Below are positions 1 through 7,764 of a stretch of DNA of 33,519 nucleotides, piece by piece. Source of the DNA: Gammaproteobacteria bacterium 42_54_T18. GTDB lineage: Bacteria > Pseudomonadota > Gammaproteobacteria > Pseudomonadales > Ketobacteraceae. The translations under genes were made by a program, and so were the position numbers. The DNA lies in contig MAAL01000088.1 in NCBI GenBank assembly GCA_002163245.1, positions 1-33,519 on the forward strand, written 5' to 3'. Within the stretch, counting starts at the first letter, position 1. The number at the start of each line of letters is the position of its first letter. Under the pieces are notes generated by a model. That model had not been told where the DNA came from, searched no databases, and saw nothing but the letters and a program-made list of their open reading frames with translations.

Positions 1-52
1 ATTGTGGCTGGTTTTTGATCATGATCTTGCCATCTCTGCTTTGCATTGTCAT
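1..52 (-). CDS. possible 5' end of a gene running off the left edge
   Basis: Reading leftward from an ATG at 52, 17 codons are open to the window edge (MTMQSRDGKIM...), with a second ATG two codons in. It would lie downstream of, and in the same direction as, the DsbA-like and SDR genes, so it could be the next gene of that operon. The ribosome-binding site is weak and the fragment is far too short to assign to a family. The plus strand is also open for about 20 codons here, so this may not be a gene. Confidence 0.22.
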   Translation of the reverse strand, partial: MTMQSRDGKIMIKNQPQ

Positions 53-123
53 GCCGTGAATTATCCGTCATAACCTTTTGTATTTAAAGGTTTTATTTGT
101 TAACGCAACAGCATTGAGGTACG

Positions 124-132
124 CCCCCCCCC
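124..132. repeat. nine-C homopolymer in intergenic DNA
   Basis: A run of nine C residues lies in the 126-base gap between the DsbA-like gene and the left-edge reading frame. In AT-rich DNA it stands out. It could be a slippage-prone tract or a place where sequencing miscounts bases. No gene crosses it. Confidence 0.6.
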
Positions 133-178
133 TCTAGCGACGTAAAAAACCAATCCCATACATAAGGTGAGTTCCGGA

Positions 179-775
179 TTATGAGCTTACCATTAGCCTC
201 TCTTCCAAGAAATCTAACCGATCTTGTCCAAAGAACATTTCGCCTTCAAGAAATAATGTTGGGACGCCAAACAATTCTCGATCGATAGCCTCTTGAGTTA
301 GCACCAATAACGACTCTTTAATTTCAGAAGATTGAACAAGAGAAAGTAATTCATTTGCATTGATACTATTTTCTTCGAGAACCTTTGCAATAACTTCTTT
401 ATCCCCTAAATCCTTTCCTGTTTGCCAAATACCGCTAAATATTGCTTCACAATATAGATCAAAACATCCCATTTTTATAGCTGCATGAGCACCACGCATC
501 AGTGGTAATGTATTAATGGGGAAATGTTGATTCATCATAAATTCCACGTCATATCGTTTTGCAAATCGTGGTAAATCATGCATCATCATGTATTTACCCT
601 TTGTCGGAATCATCGCAGGCGATACGTTGTTAGTTGCCTTAAATAATGCACCTAGAAGCACTGGCTTATACTCAATAACACATGAATATTGTTGTTCTAA
701 TTGCTTTAACCTTTTATAGGCTAAGTAAGCAGTAGGGCTTCCGAAATCGAAATAGAACTCTATTGTTTTTGGCAT
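179..775 (-). CDS. DsbA-family / kappa-GST-like 2-hydroxychromene-2-carboxylate isomerase homologue
   Basis: The 198-residue protein has the hallmarks of the 2-hydroxychromene-2-carboxylate isomerase / kappa-class GST branch of the thioredoxin fold. The N-terminal strand-loop FYFDFGSPTAY carries the family's Ser in place of a CxxC. A cis-Pro region GVPTLFLEGE and the C-terminal FGQDRLDFL motif follow. Characterised members isomerise aromatic-ring cleavage products using glutathione, or act as glutathione transferases and oxidoreductases. No signal peptide is visible, so it should be cytoplasmic. An AGGGA ribosome-binding site precedes the ATG. It follows the SDR gene by 51 bases on the same strand, suggesting co-transcription. 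The exact substrate is unknown. The family assignment is firm; an aromatic-degradation role is inference. Confidence 0.85.
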   Translation of the reverse strand: MPKTIEFYFDFGSPTAYLAYKRLKQLEQQYSCVIEYKPVLLGALFKATNNVSPAMIPTKGKYMMMHDLPRFAKRYDVEFMMNQHFPINTLPLMRGAHAAIKMGCFDLYCEAIFSGIWQTGKDLGDKEVIAKVLEENSINANELLSLVQSSEIKESLLVLTQEAIDRELFGVPTLFLEGEMFFGQDRLDFLEERLMVSS

Positions 776-790
776 GTTTTTTCCCTTTTT

Positions 791-810
791 AATTTAATTT
801 AATTTAATTT
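791..810. repeat. tandem AATTT repeat (four copies)
   Basis: Four perfect tandem copies of AATTT lie in the 51-base gap between the SDR and DsbA-like genes, just upstream of the AGGGA ribosome-binding site of the latter. Copy-number change here could alter the intercistronic spacing. No function is shown. Confidence 0.7.
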
Positions 811-826
811 CGTTTTTTACGTCTTA

Positions 827-1567
827 TTACCAGTTTTCTACCCATGGGCGAACATCTAATTCAAAGGTCCACGAATTCCTTGGTTGCTCGTGTAACATTA
901 CATAGTTTTTTGCGAGATCATCTGTATTTACAATCCCGTCTTTATCAATAAGGTCGTTATAAGCTGGGTGGTGTTCTTTAATCCATTGTGTATCAACGGC
1001 GGCATCAATAACCACGTGAGCAACGTGTATATTTTTTGGCCCAAGGTCTCTTGCCATGCTTTGCGCTAATGCTTTTAAGCCGTGTTTTGCGCTAGCAAAT
1101 GCTCCGAAGTTAGCTCCTCCTCTCATACTTGCTGTTGCACCGGTAAAAATAATAGTTCCCCTCTTCCTTGTGAGCATTGTTTTAGCCGCCTCACGCCCAG
1201 TAAGGAATCCAGCAAAACAGGCCATTTCCCATATCTTTCTAAATTTTTGACTCGAAGTATTCACAATATTCATGGGGACGTTTGCACCCACATTGAAAAC
1301 CACTACTTCAATCGCCCCTATTGTGTTTTCGATGGTGTTAAATAGTTCAATTACTTGATCTTCGTCTCGTGCATCACAACTGTACCCATGGGCTTTGTGC
1401 CCCTCTTCTCTTAGTTTTGTTACGATACTCTCGAGTTTATTGCCATTACGACGGGCTAGACAAACAGTATGTCCAGCTAGAGCAAACTGTGCGGCTATTG
1501 ATGAGCCAATGGCATCTCCTGCTCCCATAACAAGAACCACAGACGGAGCTAAGTTTGAATCCGACAT
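827..1567 (-). CDS. SDR-family oxidoreductase-like protein lacking the catalytic Tyr (SDR_c10-like)
   Basis: This 246-residue single-domain Rossmann protein belongs to the short-chain dehydrogenase family. The nucleotide loop is atypical (MGAGDAIG rather than TGxxxGIG). The NNAG-type motif is FNVGAN, around residue 92. In the active-site YxxxK motif the Tyr is replaced by Phe157, while Lys161 is kept (FASAK). From memory, the classical SDR subgroup c10 is defined by exactly this incomplete Gly motif and Phe-for-Tyr change, so the substitution looks inherited rather than a recent lesion. Whether such proteins are oxidoreductases is unclear. A GAGGA site lies 6-7 bases before the ATG. It is the first gene of a minus-strand pair with the DsbA-like gene and is divergent from the HxlR regulator, its likely controller. 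Confidence 0.88.
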   Translation of the reverse strand: MSDSNLAPSVVLVMGAGDAIGSSIAAQFALAGHTVCLARRNGNKLESIVTKLREEGHKAHGYSCDARDEDQVIELFNTIENTIGAIEVVVFNVGANVPMNIVNTSSQKFRKIWEMACFAGFLTGREAAKTMLTRKRGTIIFTGATASMRGGANFGAFASAKHGLKALAQSMARDLGPKNIHVAHVVIDAAVDTQWIKEHHPAYNDLIDKDGIVNTDDLAKNYVMLHEQPRNSWTFELDVRPWVENW

Positions 1568-1593
1568 TTGTATTCCTCAAGTGAATGAATTAA

Positions 1594-1610
1594 GGTTCCA
1601 TTATGGAACC
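1594..1610. promoter_or_regulatory. inverted repeat, candidate HxlR operator
   Basis: A perfect 7-3-7 inverted repeat, GGTTCCA-TTA-TGGAACC, lies in the 158-base divergent promoter region. It is 27 bases upstream of the SDR start and about 115 bases upstream of the HxlR start. HxlR regulators bind inverted repeats as dimers and are often encoded next to their targets. That makes this the obvious operator candidate, but binding is inferred. Confidence 0.5.
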
Positions 1611-1725
1611 ATGAAAGAGTACAGCTCTCTATTCACAGGTGTCAAGTTAACGTAATGGATGATAATGTTGCGTAAATTGGACAATCAAATATATCAGTGA
1701 GATTAAACAATGCTTGAGAAAATGT

Positions 1726-2244
1726 ATGCGCTGGGATGAAATTGATAGCCAAGTGTGTTCAGTAGCCAGAACTCTTTCAATGGTTGGTGATCGCTGGACG
1801 ATGTTAATATTGCGTGACTGTTTTTTGGGTGTGACTCGATTCACTGATTTCCAGAAGTCCCTAGGCATTACAAAACATCGCCTCTCGGATCGTCTGACAA
1901 AACTGGTTGATTCTGAAATCCTCAAAAAACAGGTATATGATACCAATTACGGACGTTACGAATATAAACTCACCAAAAAAGGCCTTGAATTTTACCCAGT
2001 GATGATGTCACTGGTTGCGTGGGGGGACAAGTGGGCCACAGATGAAGATGGTGCTCCGTTAGAATATATTCATAAACCCTGTGGGAATAAAATGCAGGTT
2101 GCGACACAGTGTAACCATTGTGATGAACCTGTTACTGCATTTACCATAACCCCTATCTTAGGACCGGGTATTTTGGAAAAAGCCAAGCGCGGAGAGCTAG
2201 TAGACTTTGATAATCAAGATATTTACAAAAGTATAAAACAATAG
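1726..2244 (+). CDS. HxlR-family winged-helix transcriptional regulator
   Basis: The protein is 172 residues from the ATG at 1726. An in-frame TTG at 1714 would add four residues, but GAGA at 1716-1719 fits the ATG better. The core is a typical HxlR winged helix: the CSVARTLSMVGDRWTMLILRD region, a recognition helix around GITKHRLSDRLTKL and the wing near YGRYEYKLTKKG. The C-terminal extension has a CG-x(7)-C-x2-C arrangement (HKPCGNK...CNHC) that could bind zinc. HxlR proteins commonly sense electrophiles or aromatic compounds and control adjacent enzymes. It is divergent from the SDR/DsbA-like pair and 33 bases ahead of the crotonase gene, so it may regulate both sides. Confidence 0.9.
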   Translation: MRWDEIDSQVCSVARTLSMVGDRWTMLILRDCFLGVTRFTDFQKSLGITKHRLSDRLTKLVDSEILKKQVYDTNYGRYEYKLTKKGLEFYPVMMSLVAWGDKWATDEDGAPLEYIHKPCGNKMQVATQCNHCDEPVTAFTITPILGPGILEKAKRGELVDFDNQDIYKSIKQ

Positions 2245-2277
2245 CCAAATTAGAAAAATTAACAGGAGATAAGGTTC

Positions 2278-3123
2278 GTGAATGAACTTAATTTAGGTAA
2301 AGATACAGCATCGTATGTAGAGACATCCATAAAGGATGGGGTTCTAACGGTAATGATGAATCGTCCGAAGAAACTTAATGGCTGGACGATGGAGATGATG
2401 GACGCTTTCAAGGAAGCGTTTGTTAAGGCGGAAAAATCGGACGCTGTTAACGTTATTATTTTTACCGCGGCAGGGGGTTACTTCTCTGCTGGTGTAAATT
2501 TAGGAGGCACGATTAAACTAATGCATCCTAAAAGCCTGCATAAGTTAATTGTTAATCACAACCAAGAGCTGTTCGAGGCATTCCTTAATTGCACTAAACC
2601 TATACTTGTGGCTGTTAATGGCCCTGCCATTGGTGCCAGCGTTACCTCGGCAACGCTTTGTAATGGAATAATCGCCTCTGAAAATGCTACTTTCTCCACA
2701 CCCTTCTCTGCTCTGGGAATTACCCCAGAAGGGTGTTCTAGCATTCATTTCTCTCGCTTAATGGGTGAACAAAATGCACAAAGAATGCTTGGGGCCGAAG
2801 GTTGGAAACCAACAGCAGCAGAAGCTTATTCAGTAGGCTTAATTCAGAAAGTTGTACCTCATGAGCAATTGTTAGACGAAGCAAATAAAATTGCTAAAGA
2901 TTGGATTGATCAAGGGGTTAAACGAGAGTTTCTAGCTGGCAGTCAGCTGGAAGAGTTAAAAACAGTTAATGCAACTGAGTCGGTAGAACTTGCAGATGCA
3001 TTTTTAGATGCTGCCTTCTTAAAAGAGCAGTCCCGTTTTCTTTGGAGTAAAAAGAAGCGTGGGCCATCGGTTATGTTCTTTTCACTTTGGTTGCTTCGTC
3101 CATTGTGGGGCCGTTTAATATAG
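2278..3123 (+). CDS. crotonase-family enoyl-CoA hydratase/isomerase (ECI2-like)
   Basis: The 281-residue protein starts at GTG 2278 behind a clear AGGAGA eight bases away. Crotonase features are present: the MNRPKKLNGW start, the oxyanion-hole segments YFSAGVNL (around residue 71) and NGPAIGAS (around 119), and TPEGCSS with Glu151. The PEGCSS motif with a single acid resembles peroxisomal-type delta3,delta2-enoyl-CoA isomerases (ECI2), which move double bonds in unsaturated acyl-CoAs. Isomerase is therefore a better guess than hydratase. The C-terminal tail (FFSLWLLRPLWGRLI) is strikingly hydrophobic and could touch membrane or a partner. The gene follows the HxlR regulator by 33 bases and is probably co-transcribed. 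The acyl-CoA substrate is unknown. Confidence 0.88.
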   Translation: MNELNLGKDTASYVETSIKDGVLTVMMNRPKKLNGWTMEMMDAFKEAFVKAEKSDAVNVIIFTAAGGYFSAGVNLGGTIKLMHPKSLHKLIVNHNQELFEAFLNCTKPILVAVNGPAIGASVTSATLCNGIIASENATFSTPFSALGITPEGCSSIHFSRLMGEQNAQRMLGAEGWKPTAAEAYSVGLIQKVVPHEQLLDEANKIAKDWIDQGVKREFLAGSQLEELKTVNATESVELADAFLDAAFLKEQSRFLWSKKKRGPSVMFFSLWLLRPLWGRLI

Positions 3124-3160
3124 GTCAAATGCTAACAGTTTTGTCGCACGTTAGTAGGTA

Positions 3161-3193
3161 GCCCTTGATCTCCGTATTGCGGACATCGAGGGC
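3161..3193. terminator. hairpin between convergent genes
   Basis: GCCCTTGAT-c-TCCG pairs with CGGA-c-ATCGAGGGC around a TATTG loop, giving 13 pairs with one C-C mismatch and one G-U pair. It lies between the crotonase gene and the convergent 154-residue gene. There is no long T tract, so it may be a bidirectional transcription end or an RNA-stabilising structure. Confidence 0.5.
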
Positions 3194-3232
3194 CTATCAA
3201 AATTAGTCGATTTTACCTCTGTACCAGAGTAT

Positions 3233-3697
3233 CTACTTAACCATAGCCAAGAAGTAACTAGGGAATTCAAAATCGATATCGACGCCCGTTATACTATTCC
3301 CTTTAGGTATCGTGATAACATTAGCCTCTTCATTGTGCCCAGGCATTACATCCAACGACGATAAGATATTGAGAAACCAAACGTTAATAGGTAAAGACGA
3401 ATCTCTAACGTATTGAGTTAGTGAAGGATGGTGTAAATTTAGAAATTTTTCTGCTTCTTCTCTAATTGTTGCCGATTTACATGGGTTAACGTCAATATTA
3501 ACAGTATCAACATCAATCCCTTGCTCAATTAGGAATTGTACAACCATGAGTTTCTCATTTCGGAAAGCACAGCCATAAGTTAGCACGAATTCAAAAAGCT
3601 CCTCTTTTACGAAGCTATTGTGCCAAATCCAATTGCTATATTGACTCTTTTCGTACCAATCTTTGACGTCCGCTAAACTATCGAAACAACAACTCAT
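3233..3697 (-). CDS. hypothetical protein, 154 residues
   Basis: I do not recognise a family. The protein is acidic to neutral, with no signal peptide or membrane segment. The N-terminal half is rich in aromatic and Cys residues (MSCCFDSL..., NWIWHNSF), followed by a helical stretch around residues 45-60 (KLMVVQFLIEQGIDVD). That stretch faintly recalls an ankyrin-like helix pair, but no second repeat is visible. The C-terminal half looks beta-rich. A GAGG ribosome-binding site about seven bases before the ATG supports real translation. It is convergent with the crotonase gene and 185 bases downstream of the secreted CBM6 protein, so it is not obviously in an operon. Confidence 0.6.
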   Translation of the reverse strand: MSCCFDSLADVKDWYEKSQYSNWIWHNSFVKEELFEFVLTYGCAFRNEKLMVVQFLIEQGIDVDTVNIDVNPCKSATIREEAEKFLNLHHPSLTQYVRDSSLPINVWFLNILSSLDVMPGHNEEANVITIPKGNSITGVDIDFEFPSYFLAMVK

Positions 3698-3882
3698 ATA
3701 TTGACCTCGGTATAGTTACAAAACAGTGGAAGCCATCGTCCGTAATGGAATTAAAACATTGTACATAAAACTTACAATATAAGCTGTCTACAAATACCGT
3801 TTAAAATGCCAATTAATACCATTATGAATGATCTTAAAGAGCCCACCCGGGGAACTATTGTGGCCGTTAAAGCCCTCTCAGA

Positions 3883-5685
3883 TTACTTCGATGAAAATCG
3901 AAACCAATCAAGATTATAGCCAGACTTAAACTTTAGATAAAGGTCATGAGTACCGGTGATGGTTTGGTCCAATTCGATGGAGTGTATTTTAAATTTACTC
4001 CAGCCACCCTGTCCAGATAACCCCGTAAAGGTGCCAACAGGTGCTCCTGAAAGCTCGTCTAAGTAGACCTCAATTCTGCCATAAGAGTTGGCTCTTGAAG
4101 TAGCGATCCGCGCATCGAAGGTATCAACCCCTGTACTACCAAAGTTGATGCTGGAATACTTTACCCAATCATCAGTTCTGATATAGCCAAGATTGGTCGT
4201 ATCACCTTTTCTTTCGATGCGGATACTGCCACGTTTTTGATCATAGCCCTCGGCTTCTAGCGTGACGATCGATATAGGGTTTTCTTCAACAGATCCAATA
4301 TCTGCTGAAGCTGATAATGCCCCTTTAGATAACTCACTGTCCCAGATATTCGAATCGCTCTGAGAAAAAGTTTCGAAATAGCCTTGTCCTTCGGTGTCAT
4401 CGTACAATGTGATTGAACCTTCCCAGTCACTGGGAAATTTAATCGAAGCGATAGACGGCATCGATTCAAGATTGTAGTAGGTTTTCCCGGTATCGATAAT
4501 TGGTATGATTGATTCTTTCCCCTTGAATTTTGATAGTGAATAGAGCGTCACGCCTCTGCTTTTAAAGTAGTTACGTCGACAGTGTCGATTGCAGTAATCG
4601 ACTGTTGACGACGTTGCAAACACTGGTTCGCGCTTATAGTTCTCCATTGTGTTGTTCATCGCTAGAACAAACGCGTCTTGCGTCGGTTCCATGTAGCCCC
4701 AGCGATAGCGCATTCGTTGGGGTATCTCAAAATGGATTGCTTGTAACCGATTAATATGAGCGGTCGAAAAACCGTTAACCTGATCTGTATTTACCGAAAA
4801 AAGGAAACCATTAAGATCAGCTAACCCCAAGGCTTTACCATTAGGTGCACGCAATTCTGTTTTCAATCGAGGGTCAACACCGGGAATAACATCCAGTGCT
4901 TTTGCCATTTCGGCAGCAAATAAACTACTGAAAGATTTTAGCTGGAATTGGCGATTAGCTGACATCTCTCCGCCACCCTCCCCTGGCTGAATCATGCCCG
5001 ACGTCCAACCAGCATTACCTCTCTGTTCTTTACGCCGCATACCATGTAATACCATCACTGCAACTTGAGGGTACTTTTCCAATATATGTTGATTAACATC
5101 GAGAAATACATGGTGCATCCTTGAGCTTCCGCCTCGAGCTGCGTTCATATAGTTTGGGTGTTTCTTATGGTCATTGGCAGCAAGCACCATAACCTTCGCT
5201 TTGGTCTCTCGCATTAACTTAACGGCTACCGGCCTCCCTTCTTCAAAGTGAGGAGCCTGAAAAAATAAGGGATCGACTGGGTTGTCGAACGTTGGTCTAT
5301 CGCCAGGAATGGCAATTTCTCCCACCCGCCACAGGATGGATACAGGAGGCCGCTCAGATTTGAGAGGCGCATGGGGATAGATGTACAGTAAATCCCCAGC
5401 TTCCTGACATATTGACATATTAAGAGATGCAGCCGCATAGGTCATTTCGTTTGGTAGATTTTCAGGAATAATCGTTAACGGTACTAATGCATCAATAATC
5501 GTTTCTAAACCGGCGGATACTCCTCTATTCGCTTGTTGAAACTGGCCTTCGTTGTAATTCTTGTAAGACATCTTTACAATTTGTTCAAGCCCGCCCCCGT
5601 CGTTACAAAGGTCAACAGCAGAATATACGGACATAGAAGGGAGTAATAAGGGGGCAAGTAAGCAAAATATTTTTCTTATTTTCAT
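3883..5685 (-). CDS. secreted protein: unknown N-domain, beta/gamma-crystallin-like module and C-terminal CBM6
   Basis: The 600-residue protein has a Sec signal peptide at about 1-22 (VYSA before VD). Residues 24-370 form a domain I cannot name. It contains paired His motifs (NDHKKH, SRMHHVF, LHGMRR) and an IHFEIPQR segment that loosely recalls zinc-dependent N-formylglutamate amidohydrolase-like folds, which is a weak resemblance. Residues 377-450 look like two Greek-key motifs of a beta/gamma-crystallin domain: VTLYSLSKFKGK, then SIASIKFPSDWEGSITLYDD with GQGYFETF. Residues 474-598 are a CBM6: LEAEGYD start, GYIRTDDWVKY, and a C-terminal LDWFRF. Crystallin modules often bind calcium and CBM6 binds beta-glucans or xylan, so it probably acts on, or anchors to, extracellular polysaccharide. 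Four Cys lie near 364-369 and at 27 and 93. Confidence 0.78.
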   Translation of the reverse strand: MKIRKIFCLLAPLLLPSMSVYSAVDLCNDGGGLEQIVKMSYKNYNEGQFQQANRGVSAGLETIIDALVPLTIIPENLPNEMTYAAASLNMSICQEAGDLLYIYPHAPLKSERPPVSILWRVGEIAIPGDRPTFDNPVDPLFFQAPHFEEGRPVAVKLMRETKAKVMVLAANDHKKHPNYMNAARGGSSRMHHVFLDVNQHILEKYPQVAVMVLHGMRRKEQRGNAGWTSGMIQPGEGGGEMSANRQFQLKSFSSLFAAEMAKALDVIPGVDPRLKTELRAPNGKALGLADLNGFLFSVNTDQVNGFSTAHINRLQAIHFEIPQRMRYRWGYMEPTQDAFVLAMNNTMENYKREPVFATSSTVDYCNRHCRRNYFKSRGVTLYSLSKFKGKESIIPIIDTGKTYYNLESMPSIASIKFPSDWEGSITLYDDTEGQGYFETFSQSDSNIWDSELSKGALSASADIGSVEENPISIVTLEAEGYDQKRGSIRIERKGDTTNLGYIRTDDWVKYSSINFGSTGVDTFDARIATSRANSYGRIEVYLDELSGAPVGTFTGLSGQGGWSKFKIHSIELDQTITGTHDLYLKFKSGYNLDWFRFSSK

Positions 5686-5924
5686 TATTCTGTACTCTTT
5701 GTAATTTAAACGGCTTCATTGTAAAACTGCCATTGCAGTATAACCTTGCTCAACAGAGTGCGACTGCATCACTTTGGGTCAATATAGAGGGTCAATGGCG
5801 GCCGTGAATTTTGAAGAAAAATGGTACAGGGCACCTAAATTGTCACTTATAAACTGTTTACGTTTGCCTCTTTTTTTGACAAAGTTATTGCTATTCAAAT
5901 CTTCTGGAAATTGGTAATACACAT

Positions 5925-6083
5925 ATGCCTCGTAATATATTAGATGACTCCAAAATTCACCCAAACATACGGTCAGTGATCGATGACAGCTACCATGAGG
6001 TCGTGGATGGGATTTTTATTGGTGGGGCTGAAGACCTACAGCGTCTTATAGATGCAAACGAGCTTGAAACACTACTAGGATAA
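5925..6083 (+). pseudogene. 52-codon glutaredoxin-like remnant, apparently internally deleted
   Basis: A short open frame begins MPRNILDDSKIHPNIR and ends FIGGAEDLQRLIDANELETLL, nine bases ahead of the methyltransferase ATG. The second half matches the C-terminal IGG-x-DDL...L-x-x-G-x-L signature of glutaredoxins. The first half resembles, from memory, the N-terminus of a longer proteobacterial glutaredoxin-like family that starts with (L)LDESRIHPAIR. The roughly 60-residue middle, holding the active-site strand-helix and cis-Pro, is missing, and the two ends are joined in frame at about residue 29. It therefore looks like a deletion product, although a short functional peptide cannot be excluded. 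The opposite-strand frame over the same DNA has no family signature. Confidence 0.5.
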
Positions 6084-6092
6084 AGGATAGCC

Positions 6093-6713
6093 ATGAGCTT
6101 TTACGACAATAATGTTCTACCTCACGTAATCAATCTGGCCTGTGGCAGTGCCCCTATTCTACGTCAACGTCAAAAAATCGTACCTCAAGCAGAAGGACGG
6201 ATATTAGAAATTGGTATGGGCTCTGGAATCAATATCCCCTACTACAGCACTAGTAAGGTAGAAAAAGTCTGGGGGCTTGAACCCTCAATCGGTATGCGTA
6301 AAAAAGCTAAGAAACGAGTAGATGCGGCACCTTTTGACCTTGAATGGTTAGATCTACCAGGAGAGGAAATTCCGCTTGACGATAATAGTGTCGATACCAT
6401 TGTACTGACCTACACATTATGTACCATTCCTGATTGGCGAGCTGCCGTTAATCAGATGAGCCGTGTACTGAAGCCAGGTGGAAAGCTTTTATTCAGTGAG
6501 CATGGTAAAGCTCCCGATGCTGCGGTTCAGGCTTGGCAAGACCGAGTAAATCCCTTGTGGATGAAGCTGGCGGGTGGATGTCATCTAAACAGAGATATCC
6601 CGGCATTGTTAAAAGCAGGTGGTTTCAAAATAAAAGAATTAGACACGTTATACGTACCTAAGACACCAAAAATTGCTGCATTTACATTTTGGGGTTACGC
6701 AGAGATTAGGTAA
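6093..6713 (+). CDS. class I SAM-dependent methyltransferase (METTL7/phospholipid-methyltransferase-like)
   Basis: The 206-residue protein has a Rossmann methyltransferase core. Motif I is ILEIGMGSGINIPYY (residues about 33-47), the acidic strand is WGLEPS, and the DNSVDTIVLTYTLCTIPD region precedes VLKPGGKLLFSEHG. The Methyltransf_11 pattern with LCTIPD, and the length, resemble the METTL7-like branch found in bacteria and animals. Those proteins methylate small thiols or lipids, and the substrate here is not evident. AAAGGA lies just before the ATG and overlaps the end of the glutaredoxin remnant. The last eight bases overlap the end of the convergent HupE/UreJ gene. Confidence 0.9.
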   Translation: MSFYDNNVLPHVINLACGSAPILRQRQKIVPQAEGRILEIGMGSGINIPYYSTSKVEKVWGLEPSIGMRKKAKKRVDAAPFDLEWLDLPGEEIPLDDNSVDTIVLTYTLCTIPDWRAAVNQMSRVLKPGGKLLFSEHGKAPDAAVQAWQDRVNPLWMKLAGGCHLNRDIPALLKAGGFKIKELDTLYVPKTPKIAAFTFWGYAEIR

Positions 6714-7764
6714 ATAGCGATAAGCTACGCTCTATCGTCCAATGCGTTGCAATTACACCCAGTCCATAAGCAATTGGGGTGGTCCAACGTTTTCTCGGGA
6801 TGAGTGTAACACCACGATACCTAAGTAAACATTGAGCGGTATACACCAAGGTAAGTATCACAGATATAAAAAGCAACTGACCAAGTTCAACACCTATATT
6901 AAAATATAACAACGCAAGGGGTATATCTATTTTAGGTACCCCCAGGGCACTCAGCGAACTAGCAAAGCCCAACCCATGCAATAGTCCAAATCCCACAGCC
7001 GCAACCCAAGGGTAACGCCCTGTAAAACTATCCTTCCCCTGGTTAATTCTAATGACCTCGTAGGCAAGAACAACAATGGATAATGCAATGCTCGTTTCAA
7101 CTGGGGCTACAGACAACTCTAATATATTTAGAAATGAAAGAGCTAATGTAATGCTGTGAGCAACGGTGAACGCTGTAATCGTCTTAACAAGCAATATTGG
7201 AGACCCTACAATGAGAATGATGCCAATAATAAAAAGTAGATGATCATAACCCGAGAGAATATGGTTAATCCCTAAATGAAGGAATCGTTTCACTTTTGAT
7301 TTTTTACTAGCGTTAACCGCAGAGAGTCCGCTCAAGGCAACGGTAATAGTCCCCTCTTCACTTAGAAATAACGATTGAGAAGTTTCGCGACCTAGCCAAA
7401 TAGCGGAGATAAACACACCTTCACGCTTCCAACTTAAGTCAAACTTATCGTCAGATGTTAGCGCCCCATCACAACTGAATGTGAACGTTAACTTTCCGTT
7501 AGAAAGCGACCCTCTGAAAGGTTTGTGCAAATCACACCGCTTAGGTATTAGTGGCGCTGTAATTTGATGAGCCATAGATTCAGACGTATTTACATTTAGA
7601 ACATAGGTCTGATGATCCAGCTCCTTTTTACTAATAGTTTTGGTCTGCTCGAGGGTGGCTTTTGTTATCCCTAAATCATGAGCAAAAGCTGGAGTAAAAA
7701 AAACAATAGTAATAAGAAAGAACAACATCGAGGTGAACTCTGGAAACCTGAGCATAATACTCAC
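6706..7764 (-). CDS. HupE/UreJ-family membrane protein
   Basis: The 352-residue protein has a signal peptide ending near AFA28-HD, then a periplasmic region to about residue 155. A C-terminal HupE/UreJ-type membrane domain of six or seven helices follows. Conserved polar signatures sit in the helices: HLGINHILSGYDH (164-175), TVAHSITL (around 203), GLLHGLGFA (around 263) and FNIGVELGQ (around 293). Their His and acidic residues suggest metal transport or metal binding. HupE and UreJ are linked to nickel uptake, but this longer variant occurs without hydrogenase or urease, and none is in the window. The ATG overlaps the parvulin stop codon by four bases (ATGA), so the two genes are translationally coupled. 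Confidence 0.88.
   Translation of the reverse strand: MSIMLRFPEFTSMLFFLITIVFFTPAFAHDLGITKATLEQTKTISKKELDHQTYVLNVNTSESMAHQITAPLIPKRCDLHKPFRGSLSNGKLTFTFSCDGALTSDDKFDLSWKREGVFISAIWLGRETSQSLFLSEEGTITVALSGLSAVNASKKSKVKRFLHLGINHILSGYDHLLFIIGIILIVGSPILLVKTITAFTVAHSITLALSFLNILELSVAPVETSIALSIVVLAYEVIRINQGKDSFTGRYPWVAAVGFGLLHGLGFASSLSALGVPKIDIPLALLYFNIGVELGQLLFISVILTLVYTAQCLLRYRGVTLIPRKRWTTPIAYGLGVIATHWTIERSLSLFT

Noticed and set aside
1395-1655. Open frame of 86 codons on the plus strand
   Set aside because: It lies mostly opposite the SDR gene, which has clear family motifs; the frame has no protein-like signature.
5779-5964. Open frame of 61 codons on the minus strand
   Set aside because: It has no family signature, and its first part overlaps the glutaredoxin-like remnant, whose motifs are recognisable on the other strand.
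6706-7764. Nickel transporter for a hydrogenase or urease
   Set aside because: The HupE/UreJ family match is sound, but no hydrogenase or urease gene is present and the long periplasmic N-region differs from classical HupE; substrate left open.
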